From positions 37,633 through 101,632 of the forward strand of contig JAGRPI010000006.1 of assembly GCA_019449635.1 (NCBI GenBank): DNA of 64,000 nt, written 5' to 3'. The notes under the pieces were generated by a model. The model was given only the letters and a program-made list of their open reading frames with translations. It made no database searches and was not told where the DNA came from. Positions within the stretch are counted from its first letter, which is position 1. Each line of letters begins with the position of its first letter. Shown here piece after piece: positions 28,685 to 37,840 of this stretch. The position numbers and the translations under genes were made by a program. This DNA is from Candidatus Ferrigenium bremense. GTDB lineage: Bacteria > Pseudomonadota > Gammaproteobacteria > Burkholderiales > Gallionellaceae.

Positions 28685-31177
28685 ATGCAACTTACCACTA
28701 AGAAAACCGGAACAGAGTTCCCGCAAGCGATGGCAGCTGCTGCCAAGACATCGGACATCGTATCCGCGTCTGTTGCCGCCACGCTCACGGCATTTAATGT
28801 GAACCCCGAAACAGGTCTCACGCGTGCGGAGGTGGGCAGCCGCCGGAAAGAGCACGGCTACAACGAAGTGGCCGAACAAGAAGGGCACCCAGTCCTCAAA
28901 TTCCTCGGCAAATTCTGGGGCGTGTCGGCATGGATGCTCGAGCTGATCATGGTGCTGTCGGCCGTCCTCGGGAAATACTCTGACCTCGCCGTGGTGAGTG
29001 CGCTGCTGGTTGTCAATGCTGTATTGAGCTTTATGCAGGAGCGCCGGGCCGCCGGCGTCGTCGAAACATTGCGGCAACGGTTGCAGGTCAGCGCGCGCGT
29101 GCTGCGTGACGCGAGTTGGCAGATGATTGCCGCCCGCGAGCTGGTTCCGGGCGACATCATCCGCGTGCGCCCCGGCGACATCATCCCGGCGGATGTGAAA
29201 TTCTTCACCGGGGCATTGAGCGTAGACCAGTCGGTCCTCACCGGCGAGTCACAGGATTCTGACAAAACCCCCGGTGAAGTGCTCTCGTCGGGATCCGTTG
29301 TCCGCCGCGGCGAAGGCAATGGCGTGGTAATCCTGACCGGGGCGAAGACCTACTTTGGCCGCACCACGGAACTCGTGCAGGAAGCGCGTCCGAAGCTCCA
29401 CATCGAAGCGGTAGTAGCCAAGGTAGTCCGCTGGCTCTTCGTCATTGTCGGCGCGCTGCTCGGCGTAGTGATCGTGCTATCGATAATCCGTAGCGTGCCG
29501 CTTATCGAGATGGTTCCGCTTATGCTCGTCTTGTTGATGAGTGCGGTGCCGGTCGCCCTTCCCGTTATGTTCACGGTCAGCATGGCCGTTGGGGCGAAGG
29601 AGCTGGCGAAGCGCGGTGTGCTGGTCACGCGGCTCAGCGCCGCCGAGGACGCCGCGACGATGGACGTGCTGTGCGTAGACAAGACGGGCACGATTACGAT
29701 GAACCGTCTGGCCGTCACCGGCGTGATCCCATTGGAGCACGCGTCGGAAAGCGACGTACTGTTCGCCGGCGCACTCGCGTCGCAAGAAGCCAACCAGGAC
29801 CCGATAGACCTGGCGTTCCTTGCGGCGGCGAAGGAGCGGCGCATCTTCGATAGTGATCCTGCGGTCACGCTGGTCTCCTTTGCGCCGTTTGATGCTAAAA
29901 ACCGTCGAACGGAAGCCGTGGTTGAGCAGAACGGGCAGCGACTGCGGATGATGAAGGGCGCTGTGCGAACCGTCGCCGAAGCCTGCGGGCTCCAGACCCC
30001 TGCGATCGAGGCGTTGGAGGCACGGGTCAGCGAAGCGGCGCTGAAAGGGTATCGGACGCTGGCGGTGGCGCGCGGCCCCGAGACGGGCGCCCTCATATTG
30101 GTCGGATTGGTGACGTTGTATGATCCGCCGCGGCCGGATGCCAAGCAACTCATCGCCGCACTTCACGGCCTCGGCGTTTCGGTGAAGATGCTCACCGGCG
30201 ACGCGCTGGCAGTCGCGAGTGAAATCGCGCAGGGAGTGGGTCTGTTCAACATCCGGCGCGTGGCGGAGCTGAAGGCGGCGAGCGCCCAAGTCGGCAACGA
30301 AGCGGTTGATCTTTTGGCGGGAGCTGACGGTTACGCCGAAGTCTATCCGGAGGACAAATACATCGTGGTGCAGCACTTGCAGGCTGCGGGGCATGTAACC
30401 GGCATGACAGGCGACGGCGTCAACGATGCGCCCGCGTTGCGCCAGGCCGAAGTGGGTATCGCCGTCAGCTCAGCGACTGATGTCGCCAAAGGTGCCGCGA
30501 GTGTTGTACTGACCGAACCGGGGCTGACGAACATCGTGGCGTTGGTCGAGCAGGGGCGGACCATCTACCAGCGCATCCTGACGTGGATCATCAACAAGAT
30601 CAGCCGGACGATCCTGAAGGCTGCCTTCGTAGCCATTGCCTTCGTGGTGACCGGCAAGTTCGTCGTCTCCGCCTTTGCGATGCTGCTACTGGTCTTCATG
30701 ACGGACTTTGCGAAGATCGCCCTTGCCACCGACCACGTTCAACCATCCAGGAAACCGGAGAACTGGAACATAGGGGGCTTCATCACCGTTTCCGTGGTGC
30801 TGGGCATCGCGATGGTCGGGGAGGCGCTCTTCCTGTTATGGATAGGCTGGTCGCATTTCGGTTTGGCGGCCAACAACAATGCGCTTTACACCTTCAGCTT
30901 CCTGACGCTGCTCTACATGGCCGTGTTCTCCATCTTGTCCGCACGGGAGCGCCGTTGGTTCTGGACGACGATGCCCAGCAAGACCCTCGTGGTGGCTCTT
31001 GTGGCGAATGCGCTTACGGGAACAGTCCTGACGTTCGTGGGCCTTCCCGACCTCATGCCGTTACCCTGGTCGCAGACGCTCGTGATTTTCGCCTATGCGA
31101 TGGTGGCGTGCCTTGTCGTGAACGATGCCGTGAAGGTCGCGATGATCAAATGGCTTGTACCTTCGGCGGTGTCCTAG
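28685..31177 (+). CDS. Plasma-membrane proton-efflux P-type ATPase (type IIIA)
   Basis: An 830-residue P-type ATPase pumping H+ out of the cell. Motifs are in order: cation-ATPase N-domain (GLTRAEVGSRRKEHGYNEV), TGES in the actuator domain, PVALPVMF in the ion-binding helix, phosphorylation site DKTGTIT, and hinge TGDGVNDAPALRQAEVGIAV. The lack of a heavy-metal domain and the helix pattern favour the fungal/plant Pma1-like H+ class over Ca2+ or Mg2+ pumps. The start at 28685 is favoured by GAAGGA 8 bases upstream; longer in-frame starts have no such site. With four antiporters in the window it points to strong pH and ion management. Confidence 0.9.
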   Translation: MQLTTKKTGTEFPQAMAAAAKTSDIVSASVAATLTAFNVNPETGLTRAEVGSRRKEHGYNEVAEQEGHPVLKFLGKFWGVSAWMLELIMVLSAVLGKYSDLAVVSALLVVNAVLSFMQERRAAGVVETLRQRLQVSARVLRDASWQMIAARELVPGDIIRVRPGDIIPADVKFFTGALSVDQSVLTGESQDSDKTPGEVLSSGSVVRRGEGNGVVILTGAKTYFGRTTELVQEARPKLHIEAVVAKVVRWLFVIVGALLGVVIVLSIIRSVPLIEMVPLMLVLLMSAVPVALPVMFTVSMAVGAKELAKRGVLVTRLSAAEDAATMDVLCVDKTGTITMNRLAVTGVIPLEHASESDVLFAGALASQEANQDPIDLAFLAAAKERRIFDSDPAVTLVSFAPFDAKNRRTEAVVEQNGQRLRMMKGAVRTVAEACGLQTPAIEALEARVSEAALKGYRTLAVARGPETGALILVGLVTLYDPPRPDAKQLIAALHGLGVSVKMLTGDALAVASEIAQGVGLFNIRRVAELKAASAQVGNEAVDLLAGADGYAEVYPEDKYIVVQHLQAAGHVTGMTGDGVNDAPALRQAEVGIAVSSATDVAKGAASVVLTEPGLTNIVALVEQGRTIYQRILTWIINKISRTILKAAFVAIAFVVTGKFVVSAFAMLLLVFMTDFAKIALATDHVQPSRKPENWNIGGFITVSVVLGIAMVGEALFLLWIGWSHFGLAANNNALYTFSFLTLLYMAVFSILSARERRWFWTTMPSKTLVVALVANALTGTVLTFVGLPDLMPLPWSQTLVIFAYAMVACLVVNDAVKVAMIKWLVPSAVS

Positions 31178-31244
31178 AAGCATCTGCCGGTCTTTCCATC
31201 GATGCAGATGAGATAACGGACAATATGCATCGAACCCGTTCCTG

Positions 31245-31279
31245 CCCATGAGTTGCTTCCTTGGAAGCAAGAAAATGGG
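31245..31279 (+). terminator. Possible terminator hairpin after the P-type ATPase
   Basis: A TTGCTTCC / GGAAGCAA stem (31253-31270), flanked by CCCAT and ATGGG that can extend it; a T-rich run occurs about 12 bases later at 31291. The remaining bases between the ATPase and the ferredoxin gene (31280-31466) show no gene that can be supported. Confidence 0.45.
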
Positions 31280-31466
31280 TAGAAGACCAGTTTTTTCTAA
31301 ACCCTGAATATCCGGAAAGGATGGCGAAAGACCGCATTCTGGCATTCGTTGTCAGTTTAAGTCTGAACTTCTACAAATAACCATAGGCTGCGCGCTGCGC
31401 CTTGCATCCATCCGCGCCCAGCCCTAATGCGAATGCGCGGGGTATGAAACCTCTTGAAATGGACTC

Positions 31467-31685
31467 TTACGCAAGTGGCAAACGAAACGGTTTGCCGTCG
31501 GCGTCGAGGAAGCAATCCACCGGGCCTATGGCAACACAACGAGGCTGGTCAAAGTAGCCCACGCATTCATTGCATTTGTTGGGGTCGATTTCATAGACGT
31601 AGTCGCCCTCGGAGATCGCTCCGACCGGGCATTCAGCCTCACAAAGACCGCAATTGATACAATCGTCGGTGATCGATAGAGCCAT
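31467..31685 (-). CDS. 2[4Fe-4S] ferredoxin, Alvin/YfhL type
   Basis: A 72-residue ferredoxin with two cysteine sets: C9, C12, C15, C19-Pro and C38, C41, C50, plus C58. The eight-residue gap between the second and third cysteines of the second set (CNECVGYFDQPRC) and the C-terminal extension define the Allochromatium (Alvin)-type ferredoxins, known for very low reduction potentials. A possible partner is the Rnf complex encoded at the left end, but no physical link exists. AAGGAA ribosome sites precede the ATG. It stands alone, 208 bases from mdh on the same strand. Confidence 0.93.
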   Translation of the reverse strand: MALSITDDCINCGLCEAECPVGAISEGDYVYEIDPNKCNECVGYFDQPRCVAIGPVDCFLDADGKPFRLPLA

Positions 31686-31893
31686 TTCCTTGATTTCCTT
31701 GTTTCTGATTCGTTAAAAAATGCTGCCCCATCAGGCGGGTTTGACGTACCTAAAGCAGGACGTATTCCAGATAATCGTCGGGTGATTTTGCCGCGCTCCA
31801 GGCAAATCAGACAGCGGAATGCCGGTTTCGGTTGCATCCGCCATGCAAATTTTTCGCTGATGCGCTACGGGTCGGTTTTTGCGGTCGTAACCC

Positions 31894-32877
31894 TTACCCC
31901 AGCAGGTGTTTTACGTGCTCGCGTTCCTCGACCAGTTCGCGGTAGCTGTCTTCCATGCGCCCGCGTTCCTGTTCGTTGAGCGTCAGGTCTTGCACGATGT
32001 GGTATTCACCCTGTTTGCATCTCACCGGAAAGCCGTAAACCACGCCTTCGGGAATCCCGTAGCTGCCATCGGACGGCACGCCCATGGACACCCAGTTGTT
32101 GTGGTGTGCGCCGAGCATCCAGTCGTGGATATGCGAGATGGCTGCATTCGCGGCGCTCGCCGCGCTGGACAGGCCGCGCGCCTCGATGACCGCGGCGCCG
32201 CGCTTCTGCACGGTGGGGATGAATTCGCGTTCCACCCAACCCTGATCCGGCAGCATGTCCCGTACCAGATTGCCGCGGATCTCGGCATGGTCGAGATCGG
32301 GATATTGGGTGCCGGAGTGGTTGCCCCAGACGATCATTTTCTTGATGTCGTGGATCGGCTGGAACAGCTTTTGCGCGACCTGTGCGACGGCGCGGTTGTG
32401 GTCGAGGCGCATCATCGAGGTGAAGTTGCGCGGGTCGAGGTCGGGGGCGTTCTTCATCGCGATCAGCGCGTTGGTGTTGGCCGGATTACCCACCACCAGC
32501 ACCTTGACATGGCGTGCCGCATATTCATTGAGCAGCTTGCCCTGTGCGGAGAAGATCGCGCCGTTGGCTTCGAGCAGGTCTTTGCGCTCCATGCCCTTGC
32601 TGCGCGGCCGCGCACCGATCAGCAAAGCGATCTCGGTGTCCCGGAGCGCAATCTTCGGGTCGTCGGTGATGATGATCTGTTGCAGCAGCGGAAAGGCACA
32701 GTCCTCCAGTTCCATCATTACGCCGTGCAGCATCGTCTGCGCCTGCGGCAAATCCAGTAATTGCAGGATGACCGGCTGGTCGTGTCCCAGCATGTCGCCA
32801 TTGGCGATGCGGAACAGGGTGGCGTAGCCGATCTGGCCGGCCGCACCGGTGATGGTGACGCGGATGGGTGCTTTCAT
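31894..32877 (-). CDS. mdh: Malate dehydrogenase (NAD-dependent)
   Basis: Interconverts malate and oxaloacetate. The 327-residue product has the NAD-binding start [19 protein letters not shown], the substrate loop [26 protein letters not shown], and the catalytic His in [13 protein letters not shown]. This is the cytosolic-MDH-like group common in Betaproteobacteria rather than the E. coli type. It is divergent from sdhC, with a 124-base intergenic region that should hold both promoters; no convincing -35/-10 pair was found there. Confidence 0.96.
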   Translation of the reverse strand: MKAPIRVTITGAAGQIGYATLFRIANGDMLGHDQPVILQLLDLPQAQTMLHGVMMELEDCAFPLLQQIIITDDPKIALRDTEIALLIGARPRSKGMERKDLLEANGAIFSAQGKLLNEYAARHVKVLVVGNPANTNALIAMKNAPDLDPRNFTSMMRLDHNRAVAQVAQKLFQPIHDIKKMIVWGNHSGTQYPDLDHAEIRGNLVRDMLPDQGWVEREFIPTVQKRGAAVIEARGLSSAASAANAAISHIHDWMLGAHHNNWVSMGVPSDGSYGIPEGVVYGFPVRCKQGEYHIVQDLTLNEQERGRMEDSYRELVEEREHVKHLLG

Positions 32878-33001
32878 GTTAATTTTCTCTGGGTAAATGA
32901 TTCAGGGCAAATAAAACCGCATCATAATTGTTTTGATTTTCTCGCGCTACGTAAAAGGTGTAGCATTGCACAATTCGGTATTGCGTCAGGCAGGGACTAA
33001 T

Positions 33002-33376
33002 ATGAATAAACAACGCCCGAAACACCTCGCCTTGCTTCTCATCAAATTGCCGCTCCCCGGTTTCGTTTCCATTCTCCACCGCATCAGCGGTTTGTTGCTG
33101 TTTCTTGCGCTGCCGTTGTTGCTGCTGATGCTGCAATACAGCCTGCGTTCCATCGAGACTTACACCCAACTGATGGCCGTGCTGGCGCATCCGCTGGCGA
33201 AGCTGCTCCTGTTCGGTTTGCTGTGGGCCTTCCTGCATCATTTCTGCGCCGGGCTGCGCTATCTGGCGATCGACCTGGATTACGGTGTGAAACTGGCACA
33301 GGCGCGCACAAGCAGCAAGGTGGTGCTGGCGGCGAGCCTGCTGCTGACCGTTTTGCTGGGGGTGAAGCTATGGTGA
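33002..33376 (+). CDS. sdhC: Succinate dehydrogenase cytochrome b556 subunit
   Basis: A 124-residue membrane anchor of complex II with three hydrophobic helices. The quinone-site signature [14 protein letters not shown] (residues 20-33) and the heme-ligand segment [15 protein letters not shown] are typical of SdhC. The start at 33002 (MNKQRPKHL) follows a CAGGGA ribosome site; the longer in-frame start at 32933 would add an unrelated leader. The stop overlaps sdhD by seven bases. First gene of sdhCDAB-sdhE-gltA-sucAB. Confidence 0.94.
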   Translation: MNKQRPKHLALLLIKLPLPGFVSILHRISGLLLFLALPLLLLMLQYSLRSIETYTQLMAVLAHPLAKLLLFGLLWAFLHHFCAGLRYLAIDLDYGVKLAQARTSSKVVLAASLLLTVLLGVKLW

Positions 33377-33717
33377 ACCGCGTGGTGACAGGCGCGCATT
33401 ACGGGCTGCGCGACTGGCTGATCCAGCGCATCACGGCAGCGTTGATGGCGGTATACAGCGTGACGCTGGCAGCCTACCTGCTGCTGCAGCCCCATCTGGA
33501 TTACGACGTCTGGACAGGGTTGTTTTCCAGCCAGCCGATACGCACCTTTACCCTGATGTTCCTGCTGAGCGTGTTCTATCACGCATGGATCGGCATACGC
33601 GACATCGTGATGGATTACGTCAAACCGGCCAGCGTGCGTTTGGTCATTCATGTGCTGGTGATTCTGGTTTCGCTGCTCTATGCGGCCTGGGCGGTACAGA
33701 TACTTTGGGGAATGTGA
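33370..33717 (+). CDS. sdhD: Succinate dehydrogenase membrane anchor subunit
   Basis: A 115-residue protein with three hydrophobic helices. SdhD hallmarks are [20 protein letters not shown] near the N-terminus and the heme-ligand region [18 protein letters not shown]. The start is inside the end of sdhC (GTGAAGCT lies upstream of the ATG), indicating translational coupling, and its stop shares one base with the sdhA start (TGATG). Confidence 0.94.
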   Translation: MVNRVVTGAHYGLRDWLIQRITAALMAVYSVTLAAYLLLQPHLDYDVWTGLFSSQPIRTFTLMFLLSVFYHAWIGIRDIVMDYVKPASVRLVIHVLVILVSLLYAAWAVQILWGM

Positions 33718-35480
33718 TGGCAGCCGCAAAAAGAACCTTTGATGTAGTGGTGGTCGGCGCGGGCGGTTCCGGGATGCGCGCGGCGTTGCAACTGGCGCAG
33801 GCCGGGTTGAAAGTGGCGGTACTGTCCAAGGTGTTCCCGACCCGTTCGCATACCGTCGCGGCGCAGGGCGGCATTGCCGCGTCGCTCGGCAATGTCAGCA
33901 GGGACAGCTGGCACTGGCATATGTACGACACGGTGAAAGGCTCGGATTATCTCGGCGACCAGGATGCCATCGAGTTCATGTGCCGCGCCGCGCCGGAAGT
34001 GGTGTACGAGCTGGAGCATTTCGGCATGCCGTTCGACCGCCTCGAAAGCGGCAAGATATACCAGCGCCCGTTCGGCGGGCATATGCAGGACTACGGCAAG
34101 ACGCCGGTGCAACGCGCCTGCGCGGCGGCCGACCGCACCGGCCATGCCTTGCTGCACACGCTGTACCAGCAGAATGTGAAAGCCAATACGCATTTCTTCA
34201 TCGAGTGGATGGCGCTGGATCTGATCCGCGATGCAGACGGAGACGTGCTCGGCGTGACCGCGCTGGAGATCGAGACCGGCGAAACGATGATCTTCCAGGC
34301 GCGCGCCACGCTGCTCGCCACCGGCGGTGCGGGGCGCATCTTCCAATCCAGCACCAACGCCTACATCAACACCGGCGACGGGCTGGGCATGGCGGCGCGC
34401 GCCGGGATCCCGCTGGAAGACATGGAGTTCTTCCAGTTCCACCCCACCGGCGTATACGGTGCGGGGGTGCTGATCTCCGAAGGGGTGCGCGGCGAGGGCG
34501 GCTATCTGGTGAACAAGGACGGCGAGCGCTTCATGCCGAAATATGCGCCGACCGCGAAAGACCTGGCCAGCCGCGATGTGGTGTCGCGTGCCATCGCCAC
34601 CGAGATCAAAGAAGGGCGCGGCTGCGGTCCGCACGGCGACCATATCCTGCTCAAGGTGGACCATATCGGCGAAGACGTGATCCGGCAGCGCCTGCCCGGC
34701 ATCCGCGAGATCGCGCTGAAATTCGCCCATGTCGATCCGGCCAAAGCCCCGATCCCCGTCGTGCCGACCGCGCATTACATGATGGGCGGCATCCCCACCA
34801 ACTATCACGGGCAGGTCGTCGCGCCCTACCGTCACGGGCCGGAAGAAGTGGTGCACGGCCTGTATGCGGCGGGCGAATGCGCCTGTGTGTCGGTGCATGG
34901 TGCGAACCGGCTGGGCTGCAATTCGCTGCTGGATCTGCTGGTGTTCGGGCGCGAAGCAGCCCGGCAGATCATCGAAGACCTGCAAAGCCACCCGCATCCC
35001 AAACTCCTGCCTGCCTATTCCGCTGAATATTCCCTGGCACGATTGGCGCGGCTGGAAAACCAGAAGAACGGCGAGCGCGTCGCCGAGGTCGGCGATGCGA
35101 TGCGCAAGACCATGCAGAAGCATTGCGGCGTGTTTCGTTTTCCGGGATTGCTGGCCGAGGGCGTGGAGAAGATCAAGCAGATCGCCGAGCGTGCCGCGCA
35201 TACGGAAATCCGGGACAAGAGCAGGGTGTTCAACACCGCGCGCATCGAGGCATTGGAACTGGATAACCTGATCGAAGTCGCGCAGGCGACCATGATCGCG
35301 GCCGCGGCACGCACGGAGAGCCGCGGTGCCCATGCGCGCGATGACTTCCCGCAACGCGACGATCAGAACTGGCTCAGGCACAGCCTGTATTTCTGCGAAG
35401 GGTATCGCCTGGATTACAAGCCGGTGCGGCTCAAGCCGTTGACCGTGGAATCGTTCCCGCTCAAGGCTCGCGTCTATTAG
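33717..35480 (+). CDS. sdhA: Succinate dehydrogenase flavoprotein subunit
   Basis: A 587-residue FAD subunit oxidising succinate. The FAD-binding start [18 protein letters not shown], the covalent-FAD histidine in [11 protein letters not shown], the substrate region [20 protein letters not shown], and the C-terminal [15 protein letters not shown] are intact, and length is standard. The start at 33717 overlaps the sdhD stop. The presence of a four-subunit sdhCDAB with heme-ligand anchors indicates a respiratory succinate:quinone oxidoreductase; operation as a fumarate reductase cannot be inferred. Confidence 0.97.
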   Translation: MAAAKRTFDVVVVGAGGSGMRAALQLAQAGLKVAVLSKVFPTRSHTVAAQGGIAASLGNVSRDSWHWHMYDTVKGSDYLGDQDAIEFMCRAAPEVVYELEHFGMPFDRLESGKIYQRPFGGHMQDYGKTPVQRACAAADRTGHALLHTLYQQNVKANTHFFIEWMALDLIRDADGDVLGVTALEIETGETMIFQARATLLATGGAGRIFQSSTNAYINTGDGLGMAARAGIPLEDMEFFQFHPTGVYGAGVLISEGVRGEGGYLVNKDGERFMPKYAPTAKDLASRDVVSRAIATEIKEGRGCGPHGDHILLKVDHIGEDVIRQRLPGIREIALKFAHVDPAKAPIPVVPTAHYMMGGIPTNYHGQVVAPYRHGPEEVVHGLYAAGECACVSVHGANRLGCNSLLDLLVFGREAARQIIEDLQSHPHPKLLPAYSAEYSLARLARLENQKNGERVAEVGDAMRKTMQKHCGVFRFPGLLAEGVEKIKQIAERAAHTEIRDKSRVFNTARIEALELDNLIEVAQATMIAAAARTESRGAHARDDFPQRDDQNWLRHSLYFCEGYRLDYKPVRLKPLTVESFPLKARVY

Positions 35481-35496
35481 AGGGGAGATTGGACCG

Positions 35497-36192
35497 ATGA
35501 AATTCAAGATCTACCGCTACAACCCGGATACCGACGCAGCGCCGTACATGCGCGACTACGACCTGGATATCGAAGCGGGCGACAAAATGCTGCTGGATGC
35601 GCTGATATTGCTGAAGGAGCAGGACGACAGCCTGTCGCTGCGCAAATCCTGCCGCGAGGGGGTGTGCGGCTCGGATGCGATGAACATCAACGGGCGCAAC
35701 GGGCTGGCGTGCATCACGCCGCTTTCCAGCCTGAGCGAACCGGTAACATTGCGCCCGCTGCCGGGGCTGCCGGTGATCCGCGACCTGATCGTGGACATGA
35801 CACAATTTTTCAAGCAATACCACTCCATCAAACCCTACCTGATCAACAACGATCCGCCGCCTGAAACCGAGCGCTTGCAATCGCCCGCGCAGCGCGCGCA
35901 CCTGAACGGCCTGTACGAGTGCATTCTGTGCGGTTGCTGCTCCACCGCCTGCCCCTCGTTCTGGTGGAACCCGGACAAATTCGTCGGCCCGGCAGGACTG
36001 CTGCAGGCCTACCGCTTCCTCGCCGACACACGCGACCACGCCACCAGCGAGCGCCTCGACGACCTGGAAGACCCGTACCGGTTGTTCCGTTGCCACACCA
36101 TCATGAACTGCGTGGATGTCTGTCCGAAAGAACTCAATCCCACCGAGGCGATCGGCAACATCAAGGATATGATGGTCAAACGTATTGTGTAG
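35497..36192 (+). CDS. sdhB: Succinate dehydrogenase iron-sulfur subunit
   Basis: A 231-residue iron-sulfur protein. The [2Fe-2S] ligands lie in SCREGVCGSDAMNINGRNG with a later LAC; [4Fe-4S] in CILCGCCSTACP; and [3Fe-4S] in CHTIMNCVDVCPKELNP. It starts 16 bases after sdhA with a GAGGGGAG ribosome site. Standard length for the family. Confidence 0.97.
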   Translation: MKFKIYRYNPDTDAAPYMRDYDLDIEAGDKMLLDALILLKEQDDSLSLRKSCREGVCGSDAMNINGRNGLACITPLSSLSEPVTLRPLPGLPVIRDLIVDMTQFFKQYHSIKPYLINNDPPPETERLQSPAQRAHLNGLYECILCGCCSTACPSFWWNPDKFVGPAGLLQAYRFLADTRDHATSERLDDLEDPYRLFRCHTIMNCVDVCPKELNPTEAIGNIKDMMVKRIV

Positions 36193-36196
36193 TGAT

Positions 36197-36256
36197 GTAG
36201 GAGCGGGCCATGCCCGCGAAAGTGTTGAGTGTGTCGCGGGCATGGCCCGCTCCTAC
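36197..36256. repeat. Perfect 23-base inverted repeat between sdhB and sdhE
   Basis: GTAGGAGCGGGCCATGCCCG... (36197-36219) is perfectly complementary to the arm at 36234-36256, with a 14-base loop. The right edge, continuing into GGGAG (36257-36261), lies directly against the ribosome site of sdhE, so folding could influence sdhE translation. Confidence 0.9.
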
Positions 36257-36266
36257 GGGAGATAAA

Positions 36267-36503
36267 GTGGAAAGAAATCTGGAGCGGTTGCGCTGGCGTG
36301 CACGACGCGGCTTGCTGGAACTGGATATCGTGCTGGGGCGCTTTATCGAAGCGCACTACGCGCAGCTTGACGAGGCCGGGCGGCAGGCGTTTGAGGTATT
36401 GCTGGATATGCCCGACAACCCGTTGTGGGACATGGTTGCAGGGAGGCAGGAAGCGGCGCCGGGCGAGCAGCAGGCGTTGCTGGAGAAGATCAGGGCAGCT
36501 TGA
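36267..36503 (+). CDS. sdhE: FAD assembly factor SdhE
   Basis: A 78-residue protein of the SdhE/YgfY family, which promotes covalent flavinylation of SdhA. The diagnostic early motif [18 protein letters not shown] (RGxxE) is present, followed by the acidic helix [26 protein letters not shown] start at 36267 is preferred: GGGAG lies 5 bases upstream and the family begins just here. The longer in-frame version from 36210 would translate the palindromic repeat. It lies between sdhB and gltA in the usual order. Confidence 0.93.
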   Translation: MERNLERLRWRARRGLLELDIVLGRFIEAHYAQLDEAGRQAFEVLLDMPDNPLWDMVAGRQEAAPGEQQALLEKIRAA

Positions 36504-36516
36504 AGATTGGATGGAA

Positions 36517-36535
36517 GGCAGGCGTTCTGCCTGCC
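36517..36535. repeat. Short palindrome before gltA
   Basis: GGCAGGC and GCCTGCC form a 7-base stem with a 5-base loop in the 50-base gap between sdhE and gltA. Confidence 0.6.
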
Positions 36536-36553
36536 AATGCATGGAGAAAACTT

Positions 36554-37840
36554 ATGGAAAGCAAACGTGTTGCAACACTGACCCTGGATGATGGCAGGAG
36601 CATCGAATTGCCGATACTGTCGGGCACGCTGGGAGCGGACGTGCTGGATATCCGCAACCTGGCCAGGCTCGGGATGTTCACTTACGACCCGGCGTTCTTC
36701 GTCACGGCCAGTTGCGTTTCGAGAATCACTTTTATCGACGGCGATGCCGGGCTGCTTTACTACCGGGGTTATCCGATCGAGCAACTGGCCGAGCATTCTG
36801 ATTTTCTCGAAGTGTGCTACCTGCTGCTGAACGGTGACTTACCGGATGCCGTGCAGGCTGCCGGATTCAAGGATGTCGTGACGCACCACACCATGGTGCA
36901 TGACCAGATGGCAAAATTCTTCAGCGGGTTCCGCCGCGATGCGCACCCGATGGCGGTGATGGTCGGCGTGGTGGGCGCGCTGTCCGCCTTCTATCATGAT
37001 TCGCTGGACATCACTAACCCGCAACACCGCGAGATTTCGGCGATGCGCATGCTGGCGAAAGTGCCGACCATTGCAGCGATGGCGCACAAGTACCATACCG
37101 GGGCTCCGTTCATGTACCCGAAAAACAAATTCAGCTATGCGGAAAATCTCATGTACATGATGTTCGCCACTCCGGCTGAGGATTACGAGCCGAACCCGGT
37201 GCTGGTGCGCGCATTGGACCGCATCCTCATCCTGCATGCCGATCATGAACAGAACGCCTCCACCTCGACGGTGCGCCTGGCTGGCTCGAGCATGGCGAAT
37301 CCGTTTGCCTGCATCGCTTCCGGCATTGCCGCACTATGGGGGCCGGCGCACGGCGGGGCGAACGAGGCCGCGCTGAAGATGCTGGAAGAGATCGGCGACA
37401 TCTCGCGCGTGCCGGAATATGTGCAGGGCGTGAAGGACAAGAAGTACCGTCTGATGGGTTTCGGCCATCGCGTGTACAAGAACATGGATCCGCGCGCTGC
37501 CGTGATGCGCAAGACCTGTTATGAAGTGCTGAGCGAACTCAAGCTTGAAAACCACAAGCTGTTCGAACTGGCAATGGAGCTGGAGCGCGTCGCCCTGAAC
37601 GACTCGTATTTCATCGAGCACAAGTTGTATCCGAACGTGGATTTCTATTCCGGCATCGTGCTGCGCGCACTGGGTATCCCGGTCAATATGTTTACGGTGA
37701 TTTTTGCGGTAGCGCGTACCGTGGGCTGGATTTCGCAATGGAACGAAATGATCGAAGATGCGGATCACAAGATCGGGCGTCCGCGCCAGTTGTATGTCGG
37801 TGCGACGCGGCGCGATTATGTGCCGATGGGAAAACGTTGA
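36554..37840 (+). CDS. gltA: Citrate synthase (type II, hexameric group)
   Basis: Condenses oxaloacetate and acetyl-CoA to citrate. The 428-residue product has catalytic motifs [11 protein letters not shown] (His), [14 protein letters not shown] (His) and PNVDFYSG (Asp), and the N-terminal beta domain typical of Gram-negative NADH-sensitive enzymes. The start at 36554 follows GGAGA six bases upstream; a longer frame would overlap sdhE. It is the oxidative counterpart of the putative ATP-citrate lyase encoded at 15255-19382. The TGA stop overlaps a TTG start for sucA. Confidence 0.96.
   Translation: MESKRVATLTLDDGRSIELPILSGTLGADVLDIRNLARLGMFTYDPAFFVTASCVSRITFIDGDAGLLYYRGYPIEQLAEHSDFLEVCYLLLNGDLPDAVQAAGFKDVVTHHTMVHDQMAKFFSGFRRDAHPMAVMVGVVGALSAFYHDSLDITNPQHREISAMRMLAKVPTIAAMAHKYHTGAPFMYPKNKFSYAENLMYMMFATPAEDYEPNPVLVRALDRILILHADHEQNASTSTVRLAGSSMANPFACIASGIAALWGPAHGGANEAALKMLEEIGDISRVPEYVQGVKDKKYRLMGFGHRVYKNMDPRAAVMRKTCYEVLSELKLENHKLFELAMELERVALNDSYFIEHKLYPNVDFYSGIVLRALGIPVNMFTVIFAVARTVGWISQWNEMIEDADHKIGRPRQLYVGATRRDYVPMGKR

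Noticed and set aside
31280..31466. Small gene after the H+-ATPase (19-codon frame from 31321)
   Set aside because: Too short and without family support; the upstream ATATCCGGAAAGGATGG resembles the ATPase ribosome-site region by chance or as a fragment, which is not enough to call a gene.
33678..35507. 609-codon minus-strand frame opposite sdhA
   Set aside because: Antisense shadow caused by third-position GC bias; no recognisable domain.
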